Part shown: piece after piece, positions 17,401 through 25,650 of the stretch | How positions within the stretch are numbered: position 1 is the first letter of the stretch | How the letters are laid out: the number at the start of each line of letters is the position of its first letter | DNA from: Streptomyces sp. A1277 | GTDB lineage: Bacteria; Actinomycetota; Actinomycetes; Streptomycetales; Streptomycetaceae | Assembly (NCBI RefSeq): GCF_004795015.1 | Contig: NZ_SSBI01000029.1 | Location: 31,449 to 95,448, forward strand | DNA length: 64,000 nt | Direction: 5' to 3' | Program-made: the position numbers and the translations under genes | Notes under the pieces: generated by a model | Database searches by the model: none | Told to the model about the DNA's origin: nothing | The model's input: only the letters and a program-made list of their open reading frames with translations

Positions 17401-18324
17401 CTACAGCCAGCCCGCGAACTCCAGCGTCACTTCGCCCTCCTGACGGCGCCCGGCCGCAAGGGCCCGGGTGCCCGACTCCACGGCCCGGAACAGCGTCCAG
17501 CCGTGCAGCCGCCGCTGGTCCACGTCCAGCGAGTCCGCGAGCTTCTTGACCCGGCGCCGAGCCGTCGTGGCGCCTGCGGGCGAGGCGATCAGGTCCTCGA
17601 CCCGGTCCCGGACCAGCCGCGCCAGGTCGTAGGCCCGCTCGCCGACCAGCGGCTCGGGCCCGACCGTCAGCCAGGGCGCCCGCTCACCCGCGAGCACCTT
17701 GCTCTGCCGGAAGTTGCCGTGCAGCAGCAGCGTCTCGGGGGAGTGGGCGACCAGTTCCTCACGGGCCGCCAGCGCCGCCGTGACCAGGGGCTCCAGCGCG
17801 GAGTCGGACGCGGCGGCGGCCCGCATCGCGTCCGTACGCCGCCCGGTCCGCTCGGCGACCGTCTCGAAGGCGTGGCCGGCCGGCGGCTCCACCCACAGCC
17901 GCCGCACCGTCCCGGCCGCCTCCAGCAGCGCCTTCGCCTCCGGCAGCGAACGCAGCGACATCTCCGGGTGCAGCCGTTCCAGGAGCAGCGCACCCTCGAC
18001 GGGCCCTGCGTCGTCGGCGGGATCGAGCAGCCGGACCGCGCCCCAGCCGTTCCAGTGCGCCAGCGCGGCCTCTTCGAGGGCGGGCGCGGCGCCGGACGGG
18101 GCGAGCTTCAGGGCGGCCGGGGTGCCGTCGGACCCCCGTACCAGCAGGACCAGGCTGCTGCGCCCGCCGGGGGCGGCGACCCGCTCCACGGCCGGTGCGC
18201 GCCCGGTCGCGGCCAGCGCCTGTTCGGTCAGTGCGTCGAGCCCCGCGAGCCATTCGCCGGCGGCCGTATCCCCGTACGACTCGCCGAGCGCTCGCACCAG
18301 ACGCTGCGGCGGTTCAAAACCCAT
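17401..18324 (-). CDS. aminoglycoside phosphotransferase-fold protein with degenerate active site
   Basis: A 307-residue protein that aligns by motif order with the APH(6)/hydroxyurea phosphotransferase family. The ATP lysine region AALKLAP (Lys73) and the following acidic helix are kept. The catalytic loop, normally HGDxxxxN, reads HGNFRQSK (residues 202–209), so the catalytic Asp is Asn and the metal-binding Asn is Lys. The second metal site, usually an IDPxP-like motif, reads TVGPEPLVGERAYD with Gly222 in place of Asp. I infer a pseudokinase or an atypical enzyme rather than a drug-resistance kinase. It is last in a minus-strand operon after a ferritin-like gene (29-base gap). AAAGGGAA precedes the ATG. 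Confidence 0.78.
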   Translation of the reverse strand: MGFEPPQRLVRALGESYGDTAAGEWLAGLDALTEQALAATGRAPAVERVAAPGGRSSLVLLVRGSDGTPAALKLAPSGAAPALEEAALAHWNGWGAVRLLDPADDAGPVEGALLLERLHPEMSLRSLPEAKALLEAAGTVRRLWVEPPAGHAFETVAERTGRRTDAMRAAAASDSALEPLVTAALAAREELVAHSPETLLLHGNFRQSKVLAGERAPWLTVGPEPLVGERAYDLARLVRDRVEDLIASPAGATTARRRVKKLADSLDVDQRRLHGWTLFRAVESGTRALAAGRRQEGEVTLEFAGWL

Positions 18325-18353
18325 ACGTGCCGTGTTCCCTTTCAGAGCCTTCT

Positions 18354-18824
18354 TCAGTGCGCCGCGCCGGCCTCGGTCTTCGCGCTGGTCCCGGTCTTCG
18401 TACCGGCCCGCTCGGCGAGCCCGGGAAAGGGTACGCCGCTGCCCCGCCAGCGCACCGCGCGCACCGCGGCCTCGCGCAGCGCGTCCGCCGCGCTGCGCCG
18501 CAGTTCCCCCTCGGCGGCCCGGACCAGATCGGAGTAGACGTACGCCACCCGGTCCTCCAGGAAGGCGGCCAGCCGCACCGCGGCCGCCGCGTCCGGCACC
18601 GCGAACGGCAGAGCGTACGCGGCGTCGGATGCCACCGGGTCACCGCCCAGGTCCCGGACCGTGCGCACCAGGGCGTCCCGGCGGGCGCGGTGGGCGTGGT
18701 GCGCTGCGGTGGCCTCGGCCCGGCGGGCCGGGGCGACCCGGCCGCCCGCCACCCCGTAGCCGTAGACCGCCGCGTGCTCGGCGGCCAGCGCCGCCTGGGC
18801 CGCTTCCAGCGTGCCGTCGCTCAT
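18354..18824 (-). CDS. ferritin-like domain protein (DUF4439 type)
   Basis: A 156-residue, alanine-rich, mostly helical protein. The first helix, LEAAQAALAAEHAAVYGYGV, has the Glu and His spacing seen in ferritin-like bundles of the DUF4439 group. Later helices contain HHAHRARRDALVRTV and AFLEDRVAYVYSDLVRAAEG. The C-terminal 20 residues are low in complexity. Function and metal content are unknown. Its ATG overlaps the stop of the lipoprotein gene by four bases. DUF4439-like proteins are commonly found near rimP in actinobacteria. Confidence 0.72.
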   Translation of the reverse strand: MSDGTLEAAQAALAAEHAAVYGYGVAGGRVAPARRAEATAAHHAHRARRDALVRTVRDLGGDPVASDAAYALPFAVPDAAAAVRLAAFLEDRVAYVYSDLVRAAEGELRRSAADALREAAVRAVRWRGSGVPFPGLAERAGTKTGTSAKTEAGAAH

Positions 18825-19360
18825 GCGGGGGTCTCCTTGGCCAGTTCGGTCAGCAGGTAGGCGTGGGCCGAGCAGGCGGCGGCCACCGAGGCGAGCAGCC
18901 GGGCCAGCTCCCCGGGCGCCTCCAGGAGCAGGGCGGTGTAGGTATCGGCCGCGCCGCGCTCCGCGGCGGCCAGCTCCTTGACCGCGGCGGCGGGTTCGGT
19001 GGCCCGGGAGCGGGCCATGCCGAGCGCCGGCGCCTTTTCCGGGGCGAGCGCCTTGAGGTGGGCGCGGACCGTGTCACGCAGGGGGGTGAGCGCGGTGGCC
19101 GTCGAAGGGTGGGACCTGAGCACGTGCTCGTACCCGGCGAGCAGGGTCGCCGTGGTGCGCGAGGCGCTGGTGCGCAGCGCCTTCTCCGTGCGCACCGACG
19201 ACGTCCCGTCGGCCGCCGTCCGTGCCCCGCTGTGGGCGGAGCCCTTGCGGCCCGAGCCCGTGTCCTCGGTGTCGCCTCCGCAGCCCGACAGCACCGCGCC
19301 GACGGCCAGCGCGCCCGTCGCCGCGAGCGCGCCCCTGCGCGTCGTCCCCGTACGCCGCAC
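18821..19360 (-). CDS. secreted lipoprotein with ferritin-like fold, hypothetical
   Basis: A 179-residue lipoprotein. The start RRTGTTRRGALAATGALAVG contains twin arginines followed by a hydrophobic stretch, then the lipobox LSGC, so it should be exported and attached to the membrane by a lipid on that Cys. The mature part is helical, rich in Ala and Glu, and similar in style to the ferritin-like protein downstream. The GTG at 19360 is chosen because GAAGGAG sits seven bases before it and the signal peptide then starts properly; a longer frame has an implausible Cys-rich N-terminus. It is the first gene of a three-gene operon divergent from rimP. Confidence 0.7.
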   Translation of the reverse strand: MRRTGTTRRGALAATGALAVGAVLSGCGGDTEDTGSGRKGSAHSGARTAADGTSSVRTEKALRTSASRTTATLLAGYEHVLRSHPSTATALTPLRDTVRAHLKALAPEKAPALGMARSRATEPAAAVKELAAAERGAADTYTALLLEAPGELARLLASVAAACSAHAYLLTELAKETPA

Positions 19361-19536
19361 TTGTTCTCCTTCGGGCTGGATCTGTTGTGACTGGATCTGT
19401 CCGGAAGTGATCACCCTTGGTGAGCGTACCCGCGCCCCGAGGACCGGCTGACAGCAACACCCCTTGCGACCGGATACCCTTTGACCAGACACGCGAGGAT
19501 CCCCACAACAGCACACGCGGCCGAGGAGTCACCCGG

Positions 19537-20034
19537 ATGAGCACCACCCAGAGCGAGAGGCTGCGCGGGCTGGTCGAGCCGCTCGTCAGCGCCGAGCAGC
19601 TGGAGCTGGAAGAGATCGAAGTGTCCCGGGCCGGCCGTCGCCGGGTGTTGCGGATCGTCGTGGATTCCGAGGAGGGCGTCGAGCTCGACGCCTGTGCGGA
19701 ACTGAGCCGCGCGATCTCCGCGAAGCTGGACGAGACCGACGCGATGGGCGAGGACGAGTACGTCCTGGAGGTCAGTTCCCCCGGTGCCGACCGCCCGCTG
19801 ACCGAGCACCGCCACTACGTGCGCGCCACCGGCCGGCTGGCCAGGCTGACGCTGCACGAGGGCGGCGAGCTGGTGGCCCGCATCCTGGCCGTGGACGAGG
19901 ACGGACTCGACCTGGAGGTGCCGGGCGTCAAGGGCCGCAAGCCCACCGCCCGCCGGATCGCCTTCGCCGAGATCGCCAAGGCCCGCGTGGAGCTGGAATT
20001 CAACCGCAAGGACAAGAAGGAAGAGGAGGCGTAG
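19537..20034 (+). CDS. rimP: ribosome maturation factor RimP
   Basis: A 165-residue factor for maturation of the small ribosomal subunit. The N-terminal domain contains LVSAEQLELEEIEVSRAGRR and LRIVVDSEEGVELDACAELS; the family motif YVLEVSSPGADRPLTE and a C-terminal SH3-like domain follow. The ATG at 19537 is preceded by CGAGGAG. It begins the rimP–nusA–ylxR–infB cluster; nusA starts two bases after its stop. The 176-base gap upstream is shared with the divergent lipoprotein gene. Confidence 0.95.
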   Translation: MSTTQSERLRGLVEPLVSAEQLELEEIEVSRAGRRRVLRIVVDSEEGVELDACAELSRAISAKLDETDAMGEDEYVLEVSSPGADRPLTEHRHYVRATGRLARLTLHEGGELVARILAVDEDGLDLEVPGVKGRKPTARRIAFAEIAKARVELEFNRKDKKEEEA

Positions 20035-20036
20035 CC

Positions 20037-21077
20037 GTGGACATCGACGTGAAGCTTCTGAGGGGCTTGGCGCAGGACAAGGAGATCCCGTTCGACGTCC
20101 TCGTCGAGGCGATCGAGTCGGCCCTCCTCATCGCGTACCACCGCACGGACGGCAGCCACCGCAGGGCGCGCGTGGAGCTGGACGAGCGCGGCCATGTGAC
20201 GGTCTGGGCCAAGGAGGACCCGGCCGACCTGGAGGAGGGGCAGGAGCCCAAGGAGTTCGACGACACCCCGTCGGGCTTCGGCCGGATCGCCGCGACCACC
20301 GCCAAGCAGGTCATCCTCCAGCGGCTGCGCGATGCCGAGGACGACCGCACGTTCGGCGAGTACGCGGGCCACGAGGGCGATGTCGTCACCGGCGTCGTCC
20401 AGCAGGGCAAGGACCCGAAGAACGTCCTGGTCGACATCGGCAAGCTGGAGGCCATCCTGCCGGTGCAGGAGCAGGTGCCGGGCGAGGAGTACACCCACGG
20501 CCTGCGGCTGCGCACCTACGTCGTGCGCGTCGCCAAGGGAGTGCGCGGCCCCTCGGTCACGCTGTCGCGGACCCACCCCAACCTGGTGAAGAAGCTCTTC
20601 GCGCTGGAGGTGCCGGAGATCGCCGACGGTTCCGTCGAGATCTGCGCCATCGCCCGCGAGGCCGGCCACCGCACCAAGATCGCGGTCCGCTCCACCCGCT
20701 CCGGGCTCAACGCCAAGGGCGCCTGCATCGGCCCGATGGGCGGCCGGGTGCGCAATGTGATGGCCGAACTGCACGGCGAGAAGATCGACATCGTGGACTG
20801 GTCGGACGACCCGGCCGAGATGGTCGCCAACGCGCTGTCGCCCGCCCGGGTGAGCGAGGTCGAGGTCGTTGACCTCGGTGCCCGTTCCGCCCGGGTGACC
20901 GTGCCGGACTACCAGCTCTCCCTGGCGATCGGCAAGGAGGGGCAGAACGCCCGCCTCGCCGCCCGCCTCACCGGCTGGCGCATCGACATCCGCCCGGACA
21001 CCGAGACGGACGCCGAGCGCGATGTCGCCGACCGCGAGCGCGCCGAGCGGGCCCGGGAGCGCTCCGAGCGGCGCTGA
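20037..21077 (+). CDS. nusA: transcription termination/antitermination protein NusA
   Basis: A 346-residue RNA polymerase-binding factor that modulates pausing, termination and rRNA antitermination. It has the N-terminal polymerase-binding domain, an S1 domain (residues about 115–190, GVVQQGKDPKNVLVDIGKLEA) and two KH domains (IAVRSTRSGLNAKGACIGPMG and LAIGKEGQNARLAARLTGW). It lacks the acidic C-terminal repeats of the E. coli protein, as in other actinobacteria. The C-terminus is an Arg/Glu tail, RERSERR. The stop codon lies inside the first unit of an 18-base tandem repeat. The GTG start comes two bases after the rimP stop. Confidence 0.95.
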   Translation: MDIDVKLLRGLAQDKEIPFDVLVEAIESALLIAYHRTDGSHRRARVELDERGHVTVWAKEDPADLEEGQEPKEFDDTPSGFGRIAATTAKQVILQRLRDAEDDRTFGEYAGHEGDVVTGVVQQGKDPKNVLVDIGKLEAILPVQEQVPGEEYTHGLRLRTYVVRVAKGVRGPSVTLSRTHPNLVKKLFALEVPEIADGSVEICAIAREAGHRTKIAVRSTRSGLNAKGACIGPMGGRVRNVMAELHGEKIDIVDWSDDPAEMVANALSPARVSEVEVVDLGARSARVTVPDYQLSLAIGKEGQNARLAARLTGWRIDIRPDTETDAERDVADRERAERARERSERR

Positions 21078-21132
21078 GGCTCCGAGCGGCGCCGGGGCTC
21101 CGAGCGGCGCCGGAGCTCCGAGCTGCGCCGAG
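21061..21132 (+). repeat. 18-base tandem repeat, four units, across the nusA stop codon
   Basis: Four units start at 21061, 21079, 21097 and 21115, each close to GCTCCGAGCGGCGCCGGG. The first unit encodes the last NusA residues and differs so that its end reads TGAG, which supplies the stop. The other three lie in the nusA–ylxR gap. As 18 is a multiple of three, loss of the stop would add repeated Ser-Glu-Arg-Arg units. Confidence 0.92.
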
Positions 21133-21229
21133 GGAATAGATCCCGTCGGCACGTCGCTGAGATCACGACAACGTCCGTTCGATTTTTGCCCCAAAGGGGT
21201 GAGGTCGGTGCGGGGAGGTAGACTTAACC

Positions 21230-21508
21230 GTGTCTGGCCGGACGCACGCCCGCGCTTGCCCTGAACGAACCTGTGTGGGATGCCGGGAGCGGGCGGCCAA
21301 GAACGAGTTGCTGCGCATCGTGGTGGACGAGGACGCCTGCGTCCCCGATCCTCGCGGTACGCTGCCCGGCCGGGGTGCGTACGTGCACCCCGTCCCCGAC
21401 TGTCTGGACCTGGCGGTTCGCCGCCGGGCATTCCCCCGGGCCTTCAAGGCCAAGGGGCCGTTCGACCCCACCGCGGTACAGCGGTTCGTCGAGCGGGTGA
21501 CACCGTAA
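21230..21508 (+). CDS. ylxR: YlxR family RNA-binding protein (DUF448)
   Basis: A 92-residue basic protein of the YlxR family, encoded between nusA and infB in many bacteria. The motif RTCVGCRERAAKNELLRIV is near the start, followed by DPRGTLPGRGAYVHP. These proteins bind nucleic acid, and in some bacteria they affect RNase P or transcription. The GTG at 21230 is preceded by GGGGAGG. A 152-base gap separates it from nusA, so it may have its own promoter. Confidence 0.9.
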   Translation: MSGRTHARACPERTCVGCRERAAKNELLRIVVDEDACVPDPRGTLPGRGAYVHPVPDCLDLAVRRRAFPRAFKAKGPFDPTAVQRFVERVTP

Positions 21509-21655
21509 GAAATGAACGGCACGGGTCCCCGTGCGGTCAGGTACCTCGCGAGTTGGAAGTAGGTCGAGATTGCGATGAGCACTCGATGAGTACGCGATGA
21601 GTACGCCCATGAAGTAGCGACGGTCCGGCGGTAACCCGGACCTAAAAGGAGCGAA

Positions 21656-24600
21656 GTGGCTAAGGTCCGGGTATACGAACTCGCCAAGGAGTTCGGGGTT
21701 GAGAGCAAGGTCGTCATGGCCAAGCTCCAAGAACTCGGTGAATTCGTCCGTTCGGCGTCCTCGACCATCGAGGCGCCGGTCGTACGCAAGTTGACTGACG
21801 CACTGCAGGGGCCCGGCGGCAACGCCGGCAAGTCCGCTGCCAAGCCCGGCGCGCCCCGCAAGGCCGCGCCCGCCAAGCCCGCAGCGCCCTCCCCGGCCGC
21901 TGCGGCACGTCCCGCTGCCCCGAAGCCCGGCGCCCCGGCCCCCAAGCCGGCCGCCGCCGAGGCTCCCAGCAGCACCCCTTCCGCCCCCTCGGCACCGGCT
22001 CCCGGCCCGCGTCCGGGCCCCAAGCCCGCGCCGAAGGCCGCCCCGGTCACACCGGTGCCCGCCGCCGAGTTCTCGGCTCCGGCCCCGGCCCAGCCGGCCG
22101 CGCCGCAGCAGGCACCGCGTCCCGCCGGCGCCACCCCGGGTCCCCGTCCCGCCCGTCCGGCTCCGGCCGGTCAGCAGGGCGGCGGCCGCGACGGTGGTCA
22201 GCGTGACGGTGGCCGCGGCGGCGAGCGCCCCGCGCGTCCCGCCGGCCAGGGCGCCCCGCGCCCCGGCGGCGCCCGTCCGGCCGGTCCCCGTCCGGGCAAC
22301 AACCCCTTCACCTCCGGTGGCTCGACGGGCATGTCCCGTCCGCAGGCGCCCCGTCCCGGCGGCGCCCCGCGTCCCGGTGGCGGCCAGGAGCGTCCCGGCG
22401 CCCCGCGTCCGCAGGGCGGCCCCGGTGGCGCCCCGCGCCCGCAGGGTCAGGGCGGCGCCCGTCCGACCCCGGGCGGCATGCCCCGCCCGCAGGCTCCCCG
22501 TCCGGGCGGTGGCCCCGGTGGTAACCGTCCGAACCCGGGCATGATGCCGCAGCGTCCCGCTGCCGGCCCGCGTCCCGGTGGTGGCCCCGGCGGTGGCCGC
22601 GGTCCCGGTGGCGGCGGTCGTCCCGGCGGGGGCGCAGGCCGTCCCGGTGGCGGTGGCTTCGCAGGCCGTCCGGCCGGTCCCGGCGGCGGTGGCGGCGGTT
22701 TCGCCGGCCGTCCCGGTGGCGGCGGTGGCGGTGCGGGCCGTCCCGGTGGTGGCGGTGGCTTCGGCGGCCGTCCCGGTTTCGGTGGCCGTCCCGGCGGTCC
22801 CGGTGGCCGTGGTGGCACGCAGGGCGCCTTCGGCCGTCCCGGCGGTCCCGCGCGTCGTGGTCGCAAGTCGAAGCGGCAGAGGCGCCAGGAGTACGAGGCC
22901 ATGCAGGCCCCGTCGGTCGGCGGCGTGATGCTGCCCCGCGGCAACGGACAGGCCGTCCGGCTGTCGCGCGGTGCCTCGCTCACCGACTTCGCCGAGAAGA
23001 TCAACGCCAACCCGGCGTCGCTCGTCGGCGTGATGATGAACCTCGGCGAGATGGTCACTGCCACGCAGTCCGTCTCCGACGAGACGCTGAAGCTCCTCGC
23101 CGACGAGATGAACTTCGTCCTGGAGATCGTCAGCCCGGAGGAGGAGGACCGCGAGCTGCTCGAGTCCTTCGACATCGAGTTCGGCGAGGACGAGGGCGGC
23201 GACGAGGCCATGCAGCCGCGTCCGCCGGTCGTGACCGTCATGGGTCACGTCGACCACGGTAAGACCCGGCTCCTCGACGCCATCCGCAAGACGAACGTCA
23301 TCGCGGGCGAGGCCGGCGGCATCACCCAGCACATCGGTGCCTACCAGGTCTCCTCGGAGGTCAACGGCGAGGACCGCCGGATCACCTTCATCGACACCCC
23401 GGGTCACGAGGCGTTCACCGCCATGCGTGCCCGTGGTGCGAAGTCCACCGACATCGCGATCCTCGTGGTCGCGGCGAACGACGGTGTGATGCCCCAGACG
23501 ATCGAGGCGCTGAACCACGCCAAGGCGGCCGACGTGCCGATCGTGGTCGCGGTCAACAAGATCGACGTCGAGGGCGCGGACCCGACCAAGGTGCGCGGCC
23601 AGCTCACCGAGTTCGGTCTGGTGGCCGAGGAGTACGGCGGCGACACCATGTTCGTCGACATCTCCGCCAAGCAGGGTCTGCACATCGACCAGCTGCTGGA
23701 GGCCGTCGTCCTCACCGCCGACGCCTCGCTCGACCTGCGGGCCAACCCGGAGCAGGACGCGCAGGGCATCGCGATCGAGTCCCACCTCGACCGCGGCCGC
23801 GGTGCCGTCGCGACCGTCCTGGTCCAGCGAGGCACCCTGCGGGTCGGCGACACGATGGTGGTCGGCGACGCCTACGGCCGTGTCCGCGCGATGCTCGACG
23901 ACAAGGGCGAGAACGTCGAGGAAGCGGGTCCCTCGACCCCCGTCCTCGTGCTGGGTCTCACCAACGTCCCGGGCGCCGGCGACAACTTCCTGGTGGTCGA
24001 CGAGGACCGTACGGCCCGTCAGATCGCCGAGAAGCGTGCCGCCCGCGAGCGCAACGCCAACTTCGCCCGCAAGGGTGTCCGGTTCTCCCTGGAGAACCTG
24101 GACGAGGCGCTCAAGGCCGGTCTGGTCCAGGAGCTCAACCTCATCATCAAGGGCGACGCGTCCGGTTCGGTGGAGGCTCTCGAGTCCTCGCTGCTCCAGC
24201 TCGACGTCGGTGAAGAGGTCGACATCCGGGTCCTGCACCGCGGTGTGGGTGCGGTCACCGAGTCGGACATCGACCTGGCGACCGGCTCCGACGCCATCGT
24301 GATCGGCTTCAACGTGCGCGCCGCCGGGCGTGCGCAGCAGATGGCCGACCGCGAGGGTGTGGACGTCCGGTACTACTCGGTCATCTACCAGGCGATCGAG
24401 GAGATCGAGGCGGCCCTCAAGGGCATGCTCAAGCCGGAGTACGAAGAGGTCGAGCTCGGTACGGCGGAGATCCGCGAGATCTTCCGCTCGTCCAAGCTGG
24501 GCAACATCGCCGGTGTGCTGGTCCGGTCCGGCGAGGTCAAGCGCAACACCAAGGCGCGCCTGCTGCGCGACGGCAAGGTCGTCGCGGAGAACCTCACCAT

Positions 24601-24742
24601 CTCCGGTCTGCGCCGCTTCAAGGACGACGTCACCGAGATCCGCGAAGGGTTCGAGGGCGGTATCAACCTCGGAAACTTCAACGACATCAAGATCGACGAC
24701 GTCATCGCGACGTACGAGATGCGCGAGAAGCCGCGAGGCTGA
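21656..24742 (+). CDS. infB: translation initiation factor IF-2
   Basis: A 1028-residue GTPase that brings fMet-tRNA to the 30S subunit and joins the subunits. The IF2-N domain is at residues 1–52 (VRVYELAKEFGVESKVVMAK). A linker of about 350 residues follows, first Ala/Pro-rich and then Gly/Arg/Pro-rich. The GTPase motifs are GHVDHGKT near residue 529, DTPGHEAF and NKID, then beta-barrel domains and the tRNA-binding C-terminus. The long linker is typical for Streptomyces. The GTG at 21656 has AAAAGGAG upstream. A strong hairpin follows the stop, so ylxP probably uses some read-through or its own promoter. Confidence 0.97.
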   Translation: MAKVRVYELAKEFGVESKVVMAKLQELGEFVRSASSTIEAPVVRKLTDALQGPGGNAGKSAAKPGAPRKAAPAKPAAPSPAAAARPAAPKPGAPAPKPAAAEAPSSTPSAPSAPAPGPRPGPKPAPKAAPVTPVPAAEFSAPAPAQPAAPQQAPRPAGATPGPRPARPAPAGQQGGGRDGGQRDGGRGGERPARPAGQGAPRPGGARPAGPRPGNNPFTSGGSTGMSRPQAPRPGGAPRPGGGQERPGAPRPQGGPGGAPRPQGQGGARPTPGGMPRPQAPRPGGGPGGNRPNPGMMPQRPAAGPRPGGGPGGGRGPGGGGRPGGGAGRPGGGGFAGRPAGPGGGGGGFAGRPGGGGGGAGRPGGGGGFGGRPGFGGRPGGPGGRGGTQGAFGRPGGPARRGRKSKRQRRQEYEAMQAPSVGGVMLPRGNGQAVRLSRGASLTDFAEKINANPASLVGVMMNLGEMVTATQSVSDETLKLLADEMNFVLEIVSPEEEDRELLESFDIEFGEDEGGDEAMQPRPPVVTVMGHVDHGKTRLLDAIRKTNVIAGEAGGITQHIGAYQVSSEVNGEDRRITFIDTPGHEAFTAMRARGAKSTDIAILVVAANDGVMPQTIEALNHAKAADVPIVVAVNKIDVEGADPTKVRGQLTEFGLVAEEYGGDTMFVDISAKQGLHIDQLLEAVVLTADASLDLRANPEQDAQGIAIESHLDRGRGAVATVLVQRGTLRVGDTMVVGDAYGRVRAMLDDKGENVEEAGPSTPVLVLGLTNVPGAGDNFLVVDEDRTARQIAEKRAARERNANFARKGVRFSLENLDEALKAGLVQELNLIIKGDASGSVEALESSLLQLDVGEEVDIRVLHRGVGAVTESDIDLATGSDAIVIGFNVRAAGRAQQMADREGVDVRYYSVIYQAIEEIEAALKGMLKPEYEEVELGTAEIREIFRSSKLGNIAGVLVRSGEVKRNTKARLLRDGKVVAENLTISGLRRFKDDVTEIREGFEGGINLGNFNDIKIDDVIATYEMREKPRG

Positions 24743-24758
24743 CCCGTACCTCAACAGT

Positions 24759-24799
24759 CGGGGCCGGTCGACGGGACGTATTTCCGTCGATCGGCCCCG
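24759..24799 (+). terminator. hairpin terminator after infB
   Basis: Arms 24759–24774 and 24784–24799 form 16 pairs, one of them a G·U. The stem starts 17 bases after the infB stop. Confidence 0.72.
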
Positions 24800-24879
24800 G
24801 CCGTTCCGTGTACGGTTCTTGTGTCCCCGCCGATGACCGGCGGGGCGCGAACCCGAACCGGCGGGACATCCGGGCATAC

Positions 24880-25176
24880 ATGTATGTGGGGACACTGTCC
24901 TTCGACCTGCTTCTCGGCGACGTACGGTCGCTGAAGGAGAAGCGCTCCCTGGTCCGTCCGATCGTCGCCGAGCTCCAGCGCAAGTACGCGGTGAGCGTGG
25001 CGGAGACGGGCGGGCAGGATCTGCATCGCAGGGCCGAGATCGGCCTCGCCGTGGTTTCCGGGGACACCCGGCACCTCACAGACGTACTCGACCGGTGCGA
25101 GCGCCTCGTCGCCGCCCGGCCGGAAGTGGAGCTGCTGTCCGTACGACGGCGGCTGCACAGCGACGAAGACGATTGA
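24880..25176 (+). CDS. ylxP: YlxP family protein (DUF503)
   Basis: A 98-residue protein of the DUF503/YlxP family, commonly found between infB and rbfA. It starts YVGTLSFDLLLGDVRSLKEK and contains the typical LVRPIVAELQRKYAVSVAE. The role is unknown; a part in ribosome assembly is suspected from its location only. The ATG at 24880 is chosen because the family begins at this point; a longer frame starting at 24808 overlaps untranslated leader. rbfA follows after 30 bases. Confidence 0.88.
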   Translation: MYVGTLSFDLLLGDVRSLKEKRSLVRPIVAELQRKYAVSVAETGGQDLHRRAEIGLAVVSGDTRHLTDVLDRCERLVAARPEVELLSVRRRLHSDEDD

Positions 25177-25206
25177 GCTTGAGCAAGGCGAGAAGGAGAC
25201 GGACCA

Positions 25207-25650
25207 GTGGCCGACAACGCGCGGGCTAAGAAGCTGGCGGACCTCATCCAGGAGGTGGTCGCCGAGAAACTGCAGCGTGGCATCAAGGACCCGCGCCTGG
25301 GTACGCACGTGACCATCACGGACGTCAGGGTCACCGGTGACCTGCGGGAGGCCACGGTCTTCTACACGGTCTACGGGGACGACGAGGAGCGGGCGAGCGC
25401 GGCGGCCGGCCTGCAGAGCGCCAAGGGCATCCTGCGGTCCGCGGTCGGCTCGGCGGCGGGGACGAAGTTCACCCCCACGCTCACCTTCGTGGCGGACGCG
25501 CTGCCGGAGAACGCCCGGGCCATCGAGGACCTCCTCGACCGGGCACGGGCCTCGGACGCCAAGGTGCGCGAGGCGTCCTCGGGCGCCGCGTACGCCGGCG
25601 ACGCCGACCCGTACCGCAAGCCGGAGGACGAGGACACCGCCTCCGAATGA
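25207..25650 (+). CDS. rbfA: ribosome-binding factor A
   Basis: A 147-residue KH-like factor that helps the last steps of 16S rRNA maturation. Typical features are ADNARAKKLADLIQEVVAEK, the GIKDPRLGTHVTITDVRVT core and SAKGILRSAVGSA. The C-terminal 25 residues are polar and probably disordered. The GTG at 25207 has GAAGGAG nearby. Its stop overlaps the truB start by four bases. Confidence 0.95.
   Translation: MADNARAKKLADLIQEVVAEKLQRGIKDPRLGTHVTITDVRVTGDLREATVFYTVYGDDEERASAAAGLQSAKGILRSAVGSAAGTKFTPTLTFVADALPENARAIEDLLDRARASDAKVREASSGAAYAGDADPYRKPEDEDTASE

Noticed and set aside
17401..18324. Aminoglycoside resistance kinase
   Set aside because: The catalytic Asp, the metal-binding Asn and the second metal Asp are replaced, so resistance should not be inferred from the fold.
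22130..22870. Dense short repeats that might be read as a CRISPR-like array
   Set aside because: They are coding repeats for Gly/Arg/Pro in IF-2, with no constant repeat and no unique spacers.
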